A stretch of 35,173 nt of DNA from Candidatus Gastranaerophilales bacterium (GTDB lineage Bacteria; Cyanobacteriota; Vampirovibrionia; Gastranaerophilales; Gastranaerophilaceae), in assembly GCA_900552525.1 (NCBI GenBank), contig UNSK01000018.1:1-35173 (forward strand). Direction: 5' to 3'. The position numbers were made by a program, and so were the translations under genes. Below are positions 15,483-24,553 of this stretch, piece by piece. Within the stretch, counting starts at the first letter, position 1. Every line of letters starts with the position of its first letter. Under the pieces are notes generated by a model, which ran no database searches, was not told the DNA's origin, and saw nothing but the letters and a program-made list of their open reading frames with translations.

Positions 15483-16319
15483 ATGGATAGGAATAGTTTT
15501 ATTATAATTTTTTTACTATTAATTTCTATAAATTGTTCACAGGCTTTTGATTTAGACATGACAGTCGATGATGATATAAGAAAAAATTATAATTCATCCA
15601 AGTTAATAAAAGATACTAATACAGAAGATGCGGATGAAAGCCTTCCTGCTCTGCCTGAAATCTCAAAATATAATAAGCCTGAGCCCATAGAAGAAAATAT
15701 TTCAAAAGAGGTAAATCCGCCGGTTCAGCCTATAAAAACAGGAAGTATAAAAATTTCCAGTGGAACTTCTTTTAATGTAGTAAGTTCAACAAAAATAAAC
15801 GATTGGCTGGCAAATGGTAATACTGTTAAATTTTACACTAAGTCGCCTATTGTAAAAAGAAAATATACAATTCCGGCTAATACTGTTTTTACAGGTGAAA
15901 TTATTGAAACACATCAGCCTCAAATTACCTGTAACGGAGGACTTGTTGTTATAAGAGTAAGAAGTATGAGGTATAACGGTCAGACTATACCAATAAATGC
16001 ATATATAACAAGAGCTGATGATAAAATGATTTTTCTAAACAACATAAAAGGTAAAAGAACTTATCTTAGTACTTTGTGGAAAAAGGGAAATTGGGGCAGA
16101 ACTTTATTTGGCAGAATGTTTAATCTGACAGTAAGCCTCGGCGGGGAAGGTTCAACAATTCTTTTATCTCCATTTCCTTTTGCATATGGAACTATATGTT
16201 TAGGACTTAATACTTTGGTTTCACCAATAACAGCATTCTTTTCAAAAGGAGGGCATGTTTCTATTCCGGCGGGCAGTGCATTTCGTATAAAACTAATGGA
16301 TGATGCTTATATTGATTAG
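15483..16319 (+). CDS. Exported protein of unknown function
   Basis: A 278-residue protein with a signal peptide (residues 1-21, hydrophobic IIIFLLLISINC, probable cleavage after SQA). A negatively charged, proline-rich linker runs to about residue 85. The C-terminal domain has GSIKISSGTSFNVVSS, KYTIPANTVFTGEIIE, GLVVIRVRSMRYNGQTIPINAYI and finally HVSIPAGSAFRIKLMDD. The IPA(N/G)T.F.G/K pattern is reminiscent of beta-rich periplasmic domains such as VirB10/TrbI C-termini, but too weak for assignment. A hydrophobic stretch near residues 205-240 may touch a membrane. The ATG at 15483 is chosen because it begins the signal peptide; TTG at 15471 is possible. It converges with the next gene, overlapping by 4 nt. 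Confidence 0.7.
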   Translation: MDRNSFIIIFLLLISINCSQAFDLDMTVDDDIRKNYNSSKLIKDTNTEDADESLPALPEISKYNKPEPIEENISKEVNPPVQPIKTGSIKISSGTSFNVVSSTKINDWLANGNTVKFYTKSPIVKRKYTIPANTVFTGEIIETHQPQITCNGGLVVIRVRSMRYNGQTIPINAYITRADDKMIFLNNIKGKRTYLSTLWKKGNWGRTLFGRMFNLTVSLGGEGSTILLSPFPFAYGTICLGLNTLVSPITAFFSKGGHVSIPAGSAFRIKLMDDAYID

Positions 16320-17824
16320 AATAATTCTACAATATTTTGTTCTTCAAAGCGTGGACATGTATTCCAAACGAGTGTAGGAATTATATCTCCTTCTACTCTG
16401 CCCGGGAATTTGCAATTGCAGCAGCCTTTTATCATGTTGGTGGAGCCGTCAACTATTGGCTGGAAGTATTTGCAGCACTGGCAAATTTTGAGAGAAAGCC
16501 CGTAGTCATCTAATTTTTCTGTAAGTTCTCTTATCGCATCAACCATTCTCAGATGATTGTTTTTAGTTATATATGTTTTTCCTTTATTAATAAATTTGAC
16601 TCTTGCAAGTCCATCATCAGAGATTAATTCCAGCTGGCATTGAAAATCTTTTTTGCCATCAGTTACGATAATATTTGTAACCATTTTTTCAACATTATGT
16701 TTATGGTGTCGTTTATTTATTAATCTGCGTGTACCTCTTATTGGCGGGAAGTTTTTAATTATGTGTCCTATTGAATAAATCGGATATGCAAACAGATATA
16801 AATGTTCTTTAGCATACAATTTTACATTCATAAGGCTGATGCAGAACGCCAGTGCAAGTGTAATGAATGTAATTAGTATTGTTGTATAACTTACCCAGAA
16901 CGGGAATGAATATGAATGTTTTAATAGCATGGCATATGCAAGAATACAAACAAGCCAGTTAGGCTGGATTAATGAGCAAACATATTCCTGTGTTAGAAAA
17001 TTCGGACAGTGAGTTACATTATTCCAGAAAATATTAATTCTTTTAGAAAGTGATGGAATTCTGGAGTCATAGTTTGATATACCTGTATAAACTTTTAAAT
17101 CATCAATAAAAGCTGGATTTATACCTTCATTTGTAAGCTTAATTGTATATTTAATTTCAGCTGCTTTGTCCTGAAATTCAAACGATTCTATTTTATTAAG
17201 TATGTCTTTTTTTATAACAAATGCATCAGTATTGATTAAGTTGGCAAGTTTTAACCTTGTTCTTGATGCGTATAGAAACTTTGCGCAATATCTTGAATAT
17301 GTAGCTTTAATATTTTCAAGCAGCGTCAAAGGTTTTTCTTCCTGTATGTAATTAATCATTGGCATGAATACAGAATGCTTAGTTAAATAATAATTTACAT
17401 TAGTTAAAAAGTCGGAATCAACATAATTTTTAGCATCAAGAAAAACATATGCATCAAGGTTATGTGCTTCGGAAAGTTTCTCTGCAAGGATAGAATAAGC
17501 CTGACTTTTTCCTATTGGTTCCAGATTATTAATACTGATAACATTAATATCTAGATCACTTTGTAATGTAACATCAGAAGATTTTTCGCATCTATCAAGG
17601 ATTGCATATATAGTGTAGCGCTGTTTGGGATAATTTTGAGTTTTTAATTGTTTTAATAAATTATCCAGTGTTCTTGCGGGGCCTGTAGCATAGACAACTA
17701 CACAAATATTTGCATCTTTATTAGTGTATTTATCTCTGATTTTTTTTGCAGGCTTTAAGTTTGAGCAGGCAAGTACTATGTAATATAGCGTAAAAATTGT
17801 AATATATATGTATAATATAGTCAT
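16316..17824 (-). CDS. Degenerate GT2-like membrane protein with C-terminal Cys cluster
   Basis: A 502-residue protein built like a membrane-bound GT2 (cellulose/hyaluronan-synthase type). It has one N-terminal membrane segment, a GT-A-like domain with CVVVYATGPARTLDNLLKQLKTQNYP and PIGKSQAYSILAEKL, and two or three membrane segments at about 290-360. The metal motif is altered: LDAKN at 129-133 where active enzymes have LDADN, and the QxxRW motif is replaced by RINIFWNN. After residue 370 comes a beta-rich region and a tail with seven cysteines (448, 450, 451, 468, 469, 471, 490), plausibly a metal site. GAGGA lies upstream of the ATG. Enzymatic activity is doubtful; a binding or sensing role is a guess. 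Confidence 0.72.
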   Translation of the reverse strand: MTILYIYITIFTLYYIVLACSNLKPAKKIRDKYTNKDANICVVVYATGPARTLDNLLKQLKTQNYPKQRYTIYAILDRCEKSSDVTLQSDLDINVISINNLEPIGKSQAYSILAEKLSEAHNLDAYVFLDAKNYVDSDFLTNVNYYLTKHSVFMPMINYIQEEKPLTLLENIKATYSRYCAKFLYASRTRLKLANLINTDAFVIKKDILNKIESFEFQDKAAEIKYTIKLTNEGINPAFIDDLKVYTGISNYDSRIPSLSKRINIFWNNVTHCPNFLTQEYVCSLIQPNWLVCILAYAMLLKHSYSFPFWVSYTTILITFITLALAFCISLMNVKLYAKEHLYLFAYPIYSIGHIIKNFPPIRGTRRLINKRHHKHNVEKMVTNIIVTDGKKDFQCQLELISDDGLARVKFINKGKTYITKNNHLRMVDAIRELTEKLDDYGLSLKICQCCKYFQPIVDGSTNMIKGCCNCKFPGRVEGDIIPTLVWNTCPRFEEQNIVELF

Positions 17825-17886
17825 AAAATTATCCTCAAGAAAAGTTTACTCTAAAAAAAACATTTTCTCAAATAGATAAAAAAGAC

Positions 17887-17915
17887 TTGATTTAAAAAAA
17901 TGTCTATGATAAATT
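17887..17915 (+). promoter_or_regulatory. Candidate sigma70-type promoter for tRNA-Ile
   Basis: TTGATT (17887-17892) and TAAATT (17910-17915) are spaced by 17 nt. Initiation near 17922 would give a leader of about 57 nt that contains a short GGGAT/ATCCC inverted repeat. The alternative TATGAT at 17905-17910 lacks a good -35. Confidence 0.4.
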
Positions 17916-17978
17916 AAAAAATGTCGGGATGAGTTATCAAACAAAATCCCTTCTCACATTAGCTGGTATAGCATACGA

Positions 17979-18052
<74 letters not shown>

Positions 18053-18055
18053 TAT

Positions 18056-18088
18056 AAAAAGGACAATGAAAAAATCATTGTCCTTTTT
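18056..18088. terminator. Bidirectional intrinsic terminator after tRNA-Ile
   Basis: A 14-bp perfect stem, 18056-18069 with 18075-18088, around an A5 loop, with A5 and T5 at its ends. It terminates the tRNA (+) and the flavoprotein gene (-, ends 18094). Confidence 0.92.
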
Positions 18089-18093
18089 ATTTA

Positions 18094-18636
18094 TTAAGAT
18101 ATAGTTTTACCCATTTCGTAAGCTTCGTTTAACGCTGGATTTCCTTCTATTGCGCCAATAACATCTGCTCCCAGGCCGCGAATTACCCCCTTTAGATGGG
18201 CTTTTTCGTGACAGTCAATCCATCCTTGCAGCCCTTTAATTGCACCATCAAAAGCAGAGGTTTCTGGTTCTGCAGCCGCTGCAAGAAGATAGATATCTTC
18301 AAATTTATTATCCATTGTATATAATGGATTAGAGCGGTCTATCATTGTTTTCATCTGACCGCACATTTCATAATAATATACCGGCGTTGCCCATACGATA
18401 ACTTCTGCATTATGGATTTTTTCTGTAATTGAATTCGCATCATCATCAATTACACAATGATTAAGTTTTTGACAGGCAAGACAGCCTTTACAAAAATTAA
18501 TGTTTTTGTCATATAAATATACAACATCTACATCATTTCCAGCTTCCCTGGCGCCTTTTTCAAATTCTTGTGCCAATCTGTTAGAATTTCCATTTTTTCT
18601 TGGGCTTGTTCCAATAATTAATACTTTTTTGCTCAT
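18094..18636 (-). CDS. Flavodoxin-fold NAD(P)H-dependent oxidoreductase (iron-sulfur flavoprotein-like)
   Basis: A 180-residue FMN-dependent reductase. The FMN phosphate loop is GTSPRKNGNSNRLAQEF (residues 9-25); NINFCKGCLACQKLNHCVIDDD gives a CxxCxxC...C cluster as in iron-sulfur flavoproteins and related quinone/azo reductases; ATPVYYYEMCGQMKTMIDR is the conserved flavin-contacting loop. Physiological substrate unknown. AAGGAGA precedes the ATG. It lies 63 nt downstream of the ABC exporter operon on the same strand and may be read from it, but it also has its own promoter-like sequence. It ends at the terminator shared with tRNA-Ile. Confidence 0.85.
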   Translation of the reverse strand: MSKKVLIIGTSPRKNGNSNRLAQEFEKGAREAGNDVDVVYLYDKNINFCKGCLACQKLNHCVIDDDANSITEKIHNAEVIVWATPVYYYEMCGQMKTMIDRSNPLYTMDNKFEDIYLLAAAAEPETSAFDGAIKGLQGWIDCHEKAHLKGVIRGLGADVIGAIEGNPALNEAYEMGKTIS

Positions 18637-18659
18637 TGTATAATCTCCTTTTCATTAGA

Positions 18660-18690
18660 ATTTTACACCTTGATAGCTGCTCTAAGTCAA
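18660..18690 (-). promoter_or_regulatory. Candidate promoter of the flavoprotein gene
   Basis: Minus strand TTGACT (18685-18690) and TAAAAT (18660-18665), spacing 19 nt, slightly long. It would give a leader of about 17 nt containing the AAGGAGA ribosome site. Confidence 0.35.
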
Positions 18691-18699
18691 GAGGAGGGA

Positions 18700-19809
18700 T
18701 TAATCCAATTTCCTTTTAAATGTAAGCATTGCAAGTGAAAGTGTAATTGTTGCAATTAAGATTAAAGGAATCCAGTTTATAAAAACATCATGAAAACTCA
18801 TTCCTTTGAGGAATATGCCTCTTGTAAGAAGCATGAAAAATCTTATTGGATTAATTAGGGTTAAATATTGCAAAAATTTTGGCATATCTTCTATTGGAGA
18901 TATAAATCCAGAGAGAAGTATGGCAGGCATTTGAAATGTTATTACACCCAAAATTGCCTGCTGCTGGGTTTTACAGATAGATGATATAAAAAGTCCTACC
19001 CCTACTATTGATAATAATGAAATAAAAATTGAAACAAAAAATAGCAGAAATGACCCCATAAAAGGAATTTTAAATGCAGTTATAACTATCAGTGTCATTA
19101 TGCAGGTAAGGCACATTGCAATTACTAGTGGCGGGATAGTTTTTCCTAGCAGGATTTCAAAGGAGGTAAGCGGACTTACTATAAGCTGGTCAAAAGTTCC
19201 CATTTCTCTTTCTCTTGCAATTGAAAGAGCTGTAAGCAGCAAAGTAATTACAAGAGCCAGCATTGCAACAATTACGGTTAAGATGTACCATTTATATTCA
19301 AGATTAGGATTATACCAATTACGTATACTCGGTGCAATTTGAGGTGCTATGCCTGTGATATAGTTATTATACTCATTGACTATCTGATTTGCGTAGCCTG
19401 ATGCTATTGAGGCTGAATTTGTCTGACGTCCGTCTGCTATAATAAGAACTTCTGCCGGATTACCACGTTTAATGTTTGTTGAAAAATCATTATTAATATA
19501 AATTCCTATCTGGACTTTTTGGTTATCAATTTTTTCTTTTAAATCAGCCTCATTCTCTGCATAATAGAACTTTCTAAACCTCGGAGAGTGCTCAAAACGT
19601 GATAATAATTCTCTTGATTCAACAGTATTTGCACTGTCAATTAATGCTACATCAATATTTTTAACTTCCATTGTAATTGCATTTGCGAATACAAACAGCT
19701 GCATTAGAGGCAGTGCAATAATAATTCCTCTGCTTTTAGGATCTTTCCATATTGTAATAAATTCTTTTTTTATAAGAGCAATAATTCTGCGTAAAGACTC
19801 TCTAATCAT
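18700..19809 (-). CDS. ABC-2 type exporter permease (YbhR/YhhJ-like)
   Basis: Membrane subunit of 369 residues. The N-terminus (LIKKEFITIWKDPKSRGIIIALPLMQLFVFANAITMEVKN) matches the YbhR/YhhJ subgroup. A transmembrane helix is followed by a ~140-residue extracytoplasmic domain, then five hydrophobic segments containing AREREMGTFDQLIVSPLTSFEILLGKTIPP, the cytoplasmic loop that contacts the ATPase, and LLSGFISPIEDMP. It pairs with the second permease gene, overlapping it by 4 nt, and is the last gene of the exporter operon. The partner ATPase has two NBDs, so the transporter is probably a permease heterodimer. Substrate unknown. Confidence 0.9.
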   Translation of the reverse strand: MIRESLRRIIALIKKEFITIWKDPKSRGIIIALPLMQLFVFANAITMEVKNIDVALIDSANTVESRELLSRFEHSPRFRKFYYAENEADLKEKIDNQKVQIGIYINNDFSTNIKRGNPAEVLIIADGRQTNSASIASGYANQIVNEYNNYITGIAPQIAPSIRNWYNPNLEYKWYILTVIVAMLALVITLLLTALSIAREREMGTFDQLIVSPLTSFEILLGKTIPPLVIAMCLTCIMTLIVITAFKIPFMGSFLLFFVSIFISLLSIVGVGLFISSICKTQQQAILGVITFQMPAILLSGFISPIEDMPKFLQYLTLINPIRFFMLLTRGIFLKGMSFHDVFINWIPLILIATITLSLAMLTFKRKLD

Positions 19810-20915
19810 TTGTCCAGCCTCATATCAGTATTTTTGTACACAGCAGCAAAAAGAATTGAGCCGAGAATTGTTAAAAATAATGAGTTAATAATAACTATTT
19901 CCCAGACAGTACCTGCCATAAATTCACTTTCGATAAAAGTAATATAGTATCTGGGCGGTAAAATCCTTGTTAATTGCTGAAAGAATACCGGCATAGAATT
20001 TATAGGAAACATCAGCCCGGACAGCATTAAAGCAGGGAGAAAACCAATTCCGAGCGATACCTGACTTGCCAGAAACTGATTTTTTAATTTGCTTGATATT
20101 AAGAGCCCTATGCCGGATGAAGTAAACAGGAAAAGACCGCTTACAAACATTAAGATTAGTAAGTTACCCCTGAACGGTATTTTGAATACTGCAATACAGA
20201 GAGCAACATTAAAACTTACGGATAACATTCCAAGGCAAAAATACGGGATATATTTTCCTAGAACAAGATCTATTTTTCTTACCGGCGTTGTTAAGAGTGC
20301 TTCCATTGTTCCCCGTTCCCATTCTCTTGCAACCACAAGTGCAGTAAGCAGTATGCCTATAAGCGTCATAGTGATGGCGACTGAGCCTGGAAGGATAAAA
20401 TAATGACTGTTCAAATCTTGATTGTACCAGGTTCTTACTACAGGGTTCACAAGAGGCATTTTTGTGGCATTGCTATAACGGCTGCTTGCAAGCCATTGAT
20501 TAATTATCTGCATTGAATAGTTCTGAACATAGTTAGCAGTGTTAACCTCGCTTCCGTCTGTTATAATCAAAACTTCTGCTGTTTTTGCGCGTGAAAGATT
20601 TGTGGAAAAGTCATTTGGAATAATAACAGCTCCCTTTAACCTTGAACGGACTATTCCCTCTTCAAGTTCTTTTTCATTATCGTACACAATAGAGTTTACA
20701 TATTTACTATGTCCGAAAGATTTTACGAGTGTTGCTATTTCAGGATTTGCGTCATCATTTTTTATTCCTATTGTAACTTTAACCGTATCCAGATTAATCC
20801 CGTACATATAAATTAAAATAGAGATTAACGGTAGAACAAAAGCTATAATTATGCTGCTGGGATCTCGTATAATCTGCAAAAATTCTTTTTTTATTAAAGC
20901 CTTGAGAGTGCTCAT
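19806..20915 (-). CDS. ABC-2 type exporter permease (YbhS-like)
   Basis: Second permease, also 369 residues and clearly paralogous to its downstream neighbour: LIKKEFLQIIRDPSSIIIAFVLPLISILIYMYG, an external domain with ITDGSEVNTANYVQNYSMQIINQW, then five membrane segments with AREWERGTMEALLTTPVRKIDLVLGKYIPYF and LMLSGLMFPINSMP. Equal length and the same domain order suggest an ancient tandem duplication. Both ends overlap neighbours by 4 nt, showing tight translational coupling. Confidence 0.9.
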   Translation of the reverse strand: MSTLKALIKKEFLQIIRDPSSIIIAFVLPLISILIYMYGINLDTVKVTIGIKNDDANPEIATLVKSFGHSKYVNSIVYDNEKELEEGIVRSRLKGAVIIPNDFSTNLSRAKTAEVLIITDGSEVNTANYVQNYSMQIINQWLASSRYSNATKMPLVNPVVRTWYNQDLNSHYFILPGSVAITMTLIGILLTALVVAREWERGTMEALLTTPVRKIDLVLGKYIPYFCLGMLSVSFNVALCIAVFKIPFRGNLLILMFVSGLFLFTSSGIGLLISSKLKNQFLASQVSLGIGFLPALMLSGLMFPINSMPVFFQQLTRILPPRYYITFIESEFMAGTVWEIVIINSLFLTILGSILFAAVYKNTDMRLDK

Positions 20916-22393
20916 TTTCCGCTCTCCTTAATTAGATTTACAAAAGCTTGTTCCATATTGTCGGCGTTAGCTTTTGTCTTTAATTCATACGGTGTACCCA
21001 GTGCAATAGTTTCTCCTTTATAGAACAGGCTTATTCTATTACAGTATTCGGCCTCATCCATAAAGTGTGTTGTGACAAGAATTGTAACACCGAGTTTAGC
21101 AAGCGATGTGATGTGATTCCAGAATTCACGCCGTGCAATAACGTCAACTCCGGATGTAGGTTCATCCAAAAAAAGTATCGGCGGGTTATGAATAACAGCG
21201 CATGCCAGTGAAAGACGCTGTTTAAAACCTAAAGGCAAATCCTGAGATTTCATATCCTGTATATCGTGGAAGTTAAAAATATCAATAATTTCGTCAACCC
21301 TTTTATCTTTGTTCAAAAAGTTTATACCGTATACAGAAGCAAAGAATTCCAGATTTTGTCTGAGGGTAAGATTACCGTACAAAGAGAACTTCTGCGCCAT
21401 GTAACCCAGGTTAGAACGTGCTTTACTCGGGTTTTCAAGTATATCTATTCCCATAATTTTTGCGGTGCCTCCGGTTGGTTTAGCAAGACCGCACATCATT
21501 TTGAATGAAGTTGATTTCCCTGCGCCGTTAGGCCCAAGAAGTCCGAAGATTTCTCCTCGCTGTATGCAGAAAGAATTATTTTTTACTGCATAAAAATTGC
21601 CGTATCTTTTTTCCAGATTATCTGCTTCTACTGTGCAAGAAAGATTTGATTCCTGAATTACATAGTTTTGCGCAACTTTTGATGGTTCTTTTTTATAACC
21701 GCCCATCAAATCAATAACTTTTTCCTCAAACTCTTTTGTATCACGTGCTAAATCATCAGGTTTCCCGTTATAAATAACCTTGCCTTTATCTAAAACAACA
21801 GCGGTATCAAAACTATGAGCTTCATCTAAATATGCCGTTGACCATAAAACAGTAGTATCTGGAGTTATGAGTTTTCTTACCATTTCCATCAGATCATGTC
21901 TGGAAATAGGGTCAACTCCAACAGAAGGTTCATCAAGCACTAAGAAATCAGGTGAACCCATTAAAGCGCAGGCAAGACCCAATTTTTGTTTCATTCCTCC
22001 TGACAATGCGCCAGCAAGGCGTGTTTTAAAAGGCATGAGTTTTGTAAACTCTAAAAGTTCATCAAACTCGTAAGGTAATTTTTTTAAGTCAGCATATAGC
22101 TGTAAATTTTCTTCAATGCTTAAATCTTCATATAGTCCGAATTTTTGCGGCATATATCCGATTTTTGTTGATAATTCTTCTTTTTGTGCAGCCGGATTTA
22201 GCCCGAGTACAGTTATTTCTCCTCCATCAGGAATCAAAAGTCCGGTGATGAGTCTTATGAGTGTAGTTTTTCCTGAACCGTCAGCCCCGATTAATCCTGT
22301 AATTTTTCCTTTTTCAATATCAAGTGAAAGGCTGTCAACTGCTCTGATTTTCCCAAAAGACTTTGTTAAATTTAATATCTTAACTGTCTGCAT
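20912..22393 (-). CDS. ABC exporter ATPase with two fused nucleotide-binding domains (YbhF-like)
   Basis: A 493-residue tandem ATPase. NBD1: Walker A GADGSGKTT near residue 38, signature LSGGMKQKLGLACAL, Walker B FLVLDEPSVGVD. A short linker (about residues 225-255) joins NBD2: Walker A GPNGAGKST, degenerate signature LPLGFKQRLSLACAV (LPLGF in place of LSGGQ, as in other YbhF-type proteins), Walker B ILFLDEPTSGVD, and H-loop TTHFMDEAEYC. NBD1 has WSTAYLDEAH where the H-loop His is expected, so NBD1 may be the less active site. It energises the two permeases. It overlaps the HlyD gene by 14 nt. Confidence 0.93.
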   Translation of the reverse strand: MQTVKILNLTKSFGKIRAVDSLSLDIEKGKITGLIGADGSGKTTLIRLITGLLIPDGGEITVLGLNPAAQKEELSTKIGYMPQKFGLYEDLSIEENLQLYADLKKLPYEFDELLEFTKLMPFKTRLAGALSGGMKQKLGLACALMGSPDFLVLDEPSVGVDPISRHDLMEMVRKLITPDTTVLWSTAYLDEAHSFDTAVVLDKGKVIYNGKPDDLARDTKEFEEKVIDLMGGYKKEPSKVAQNYVIQESNLSCTVEADNLEKRYGNFYAVKNNSFCIQRGEIFGLLGPNGAGKSTSFKMMCGLAKPTGGTAKIMGIDILENPSKARSNLGYMAQKFSLYGNLTLRQNLEFFASVYGINFLNKDKRVDEIIDIFNFHDIQDMKSQDLPLGFKQRLSLACAVIHNPPILFLDEPTSGVDVIARREFWNHITSLAKLGVTILVTTHFMDEAEYCNRISLFYKGETIALGTPYELKTKANADNMEQAFVNLIKESGK

Positions 22394-23240
22394 TATTACC
22401 TATGTTAATTTTTATCGTTACAGGCATTCCCTGACGCAAGTACTCATCAATATCATCTATATAGACTCTTATTCTATACACTAAATCTGTTCTTAAATCA
22501 GTAGACTGAACAGTTTTTGGCGTAAATTCTGCAACTGGCGAGATATATCCTACATAACCTTTGTACTCACGCTTTTTGCCAGTATTTGGATTGGTAGTGT
22601 CAGTGTAAACATTTACTCCCATTCCGTATTTAATGTTACCCAGATCTTTTTCGTTAACATATGCTCTAATCCAGACAGGTTTATTTTTTGACATTGTATA
22701 AACAAGCTGCCCTTTATTGACAATTGCGCCGGGTTCCTGAACTCTAACAGTGACAATACCTGGCTCAGGTGCATAAATTTTTGTATATGCAAGCTGGTTT
22801 CTTGCAAATTTTTCTGATGCAACACTTGCTTCGTAATCAGCAGCGGTCTTATCTTTATTGTATGTAAGTGTGTCGCATTCTTCTTTTGAAATTATATTGT
22901 CATAACATAGCGGAATATTTCTTTCGTATTTTGAAGCCGCGTCATCTTTTAAGGCCTGCGTGCGCTTTACTTCTGCAGAAGATTTTTCAAAATTTGATTT
23001 ATAATCCTTATCATCTAATACAGCTATAAGTTCTCCAGAGCTAACACTGTCGCCTTCTTCTTTAAGCATCTTGAGTATTTGTCCGGAAACCTGAAAACTT
23101 AAATCAACCTGACGAATTTCTATATTGCCGTATAAGATAAGCTCATTAGGATTAGCTTTTTTTCTCAGCGTAAAATATAATCCGCATCCTAAACCAATAA
23201 TCAATATTATTACAATTAATGCAATAAGTCGTTTCTTCAT
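22380..23240 (-). CDS. Periplasmic adaptor, HlyD/YbhG membrane fusion protein
   Basis: A 286-residue adaptor linking the inner-membrane ABC exporter to the outer-membrane channel. An N-terminal membrane anchor (residues 4-23) is followed by the lipoyl half-motif VDLSFQVSGQILKMLKEEGDSVSSGELIAVLD, an alpha hairpin (SAEVKRTQALKDDAASKYERN to SVASEKFARNQLAYTKIYAP), the second lipoyl half GIVTVRVQEPGAIVNKGQLVYTM, and a beta barrel with VWIRAYVNEKDLGNIKYGM. The length is at the short end for the family. It overlaps the tolC-like gene by 4 nt. Confidence 0.92.
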   Translation of the reverse strand: MKKRLIALIVIILIIGLGCGLYFTLRKKANPNELILYGNIEIRQVDLSFQVSGQILKMLKEEGDSVSSGELIAVLDDKDYKSNFEKSSAEVKRTQALKDDAASKYERNIPLCYDNIISKEECDTLTYNKDKTAADYEASVASEKFARNQLAYTKIYAPEPGIVTVRVQEPGAIVNKGQLVYTMSKNKPVWIRAYVNEKDLGNIKYGMGVNVYTDTTNPNTGKKREYKGYVGYISPVAEFTPKTVQSTDLRTDLVYRIRVYIDDIDEYLRQGMPVTIKINIGNNADS

Positions 23241-24553
23241 AATTTACCTCCTACAGCTTTGTAAAGCGTAAAATAATTTACCAGCCTTTGAGTCTTAGCT
23301 TTTATGTATTCGTTTTCAGATGCTAGATAGTTATTTTGTTCCTGTAAAAGATTTGGGGATGATATTACGCCCCTTGAAAATTTCTTAGTATTATTGTTAA
23401 AGTTAACGGCTTCATAATTAAGTTTTGATTTTGTACTTATTTCAATATCCTTGTCATATTTATTTATGCAGAGTGCAGTGTTCACTTCTTTTACTGCTTC
23501 TAAATCAGTCTGTCTGTAATATTCAAAAAGCTCTTCATATTTAGCTTTCTGGAATTTTAAATTTGCAATTTTTCTTCCGCCGGTAAAAATATCCTGTGTA
23601 GCACCTGCAAGCAGCAGAGCAAGTGAACTATTCCAGGAAAAGAAACTGCCGGGAGCTATTGTATTAAATGCCCAGATACCTGTAATATTGAATGACGGAA
23701 GAAATTCTTTTCTTGCGACCCGAACATCAATTTTTGCTTTTTCAAGCTGTTTTTCTGCTGATTGAACATCTGGTCTGGCAAAAATAACATCAGAAGAAAC
23801 AGTTTGGGGGATCTGTCCATTGTACTCAAAATTTATGAATTCACCTGTGTTCAGTGTCCCTGCATTTTGAGCTGATATTCCGCTTAGAACTGCAAGCTGC
23901 ATTGCAAGAATTTCACGCTCTTTCCTGTACTGAAACAAATTATTCTCGGAGTCTTCATATTTTTGCTTGAATTTATTTAATTCATTTGTGCTAATTACGC
24001 CTCTTGCAAATTTTTTATTGTTGTAATCGAGTATTTGTTTATTGTTTTCAGCGATTTTTTCCTGATTGCTGATAAGCGCATCGTACTCAAGAATGTTTGT
24101 ATAAACCGTCGCAACATCACACAATAGAGATATATAAACAGCTTTTTCTTCAAACCGGCTTGCCTCAAATGCCTTTTTATAACTTCTTGTTTTATCTCTG
24201 TTTTTTAGCAGGAAATCTGCTTCATAATTTACCTGAAACGGTAACACAAAAGCGCTTTTACTTAATTTGAAATAATCGACTTTTGGAGTATTAATCCCAA
24301 GATAATCTGCACTGACGCTGAATGACGGAAGCTCTTTCCCCAGCGAATATTTTGCCTGCTGTCTGTATTGCTCAACCTGATATGTTGCCTGTTTAGCATT
24401 ATGATTGTTCTCTATTGCCTGATTTATATAATAAACAAGACAGTCATCATTAAATCTTGTGAAAAATTCCGGATTAAGTTCATTAACATTAACGGCACCG
24501 GCATATCCGGCTGACATCATAAATACTGCTATGAAAATAAATCTTTTAAGCAT
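23237..24553 (-). CDS. TolC-family outer membrane efflux protein
   Basis: A 438-residue outer-membrane channel with a signal peptide (residues 1-20, cleavage near YAGA). Two structurally repeated OEP halves are visible: NHNAKQATYQVEQYRQQAKYSLGKELPSFSVSADYLG in the first and IFARPDVQSAEKQLEKAKIDVRVARKEFLPSFNITGIWAF in the second, each followed by long coiled-coil helices. LSISAQNAG-type loops separate them. No lipobox is present. With the HlyD and ABC genes it makes a complete cell-envelope-spanning exporter, and is the main evidence in this window for an outer membrane. It overlaps tetR by 8 nt. Confidence 0.9.
   Translation of the reverse strand: MLKRFIFIAVFMMSAGYAGAVNVNELNPEFFTRFNDDCLVYYINQAIENNHNAKQATYQVEQYRQQAKYSLGKELPSFSVSADYLGINTPKVDYFKLSKSAFVLPFQVNYEADFLLKNRDKTRSYKKAFEASRFEEKAVYISLLCDVATVYTNILEYDALISNQEKIAENNKQILDYNNKKFARGVISTNELNKFKQKYEDSENNLFQYRKEREILAMQLAVLSGISAQNAGTLNTGEFINFEYNGQIPQTVSSDVIFARPDVQSAEKQLEKAKIDVRVARKEFLPSFNITGIWAFNTIAPGSFFSWNSSLALLLAGATQDIFTGGRKIANLKFQKAKYEELFEYYRQTDLEAVKEVNTALCINKYDKDIEISTKSKLNYEAVNFNNNTKKFSRGVISSPNLLQEQNNYLASENEYIKAKTQRLVNYFTLYKAVGGKL

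Noticed and set aside
17921..17978. T-box or other regulatory leader before tRNA-Ile
   Set aside because: Only a short GGGAT/ATCCC repeat is present; T-boxes regulate protein genes and none of their conserved sequence is visible.
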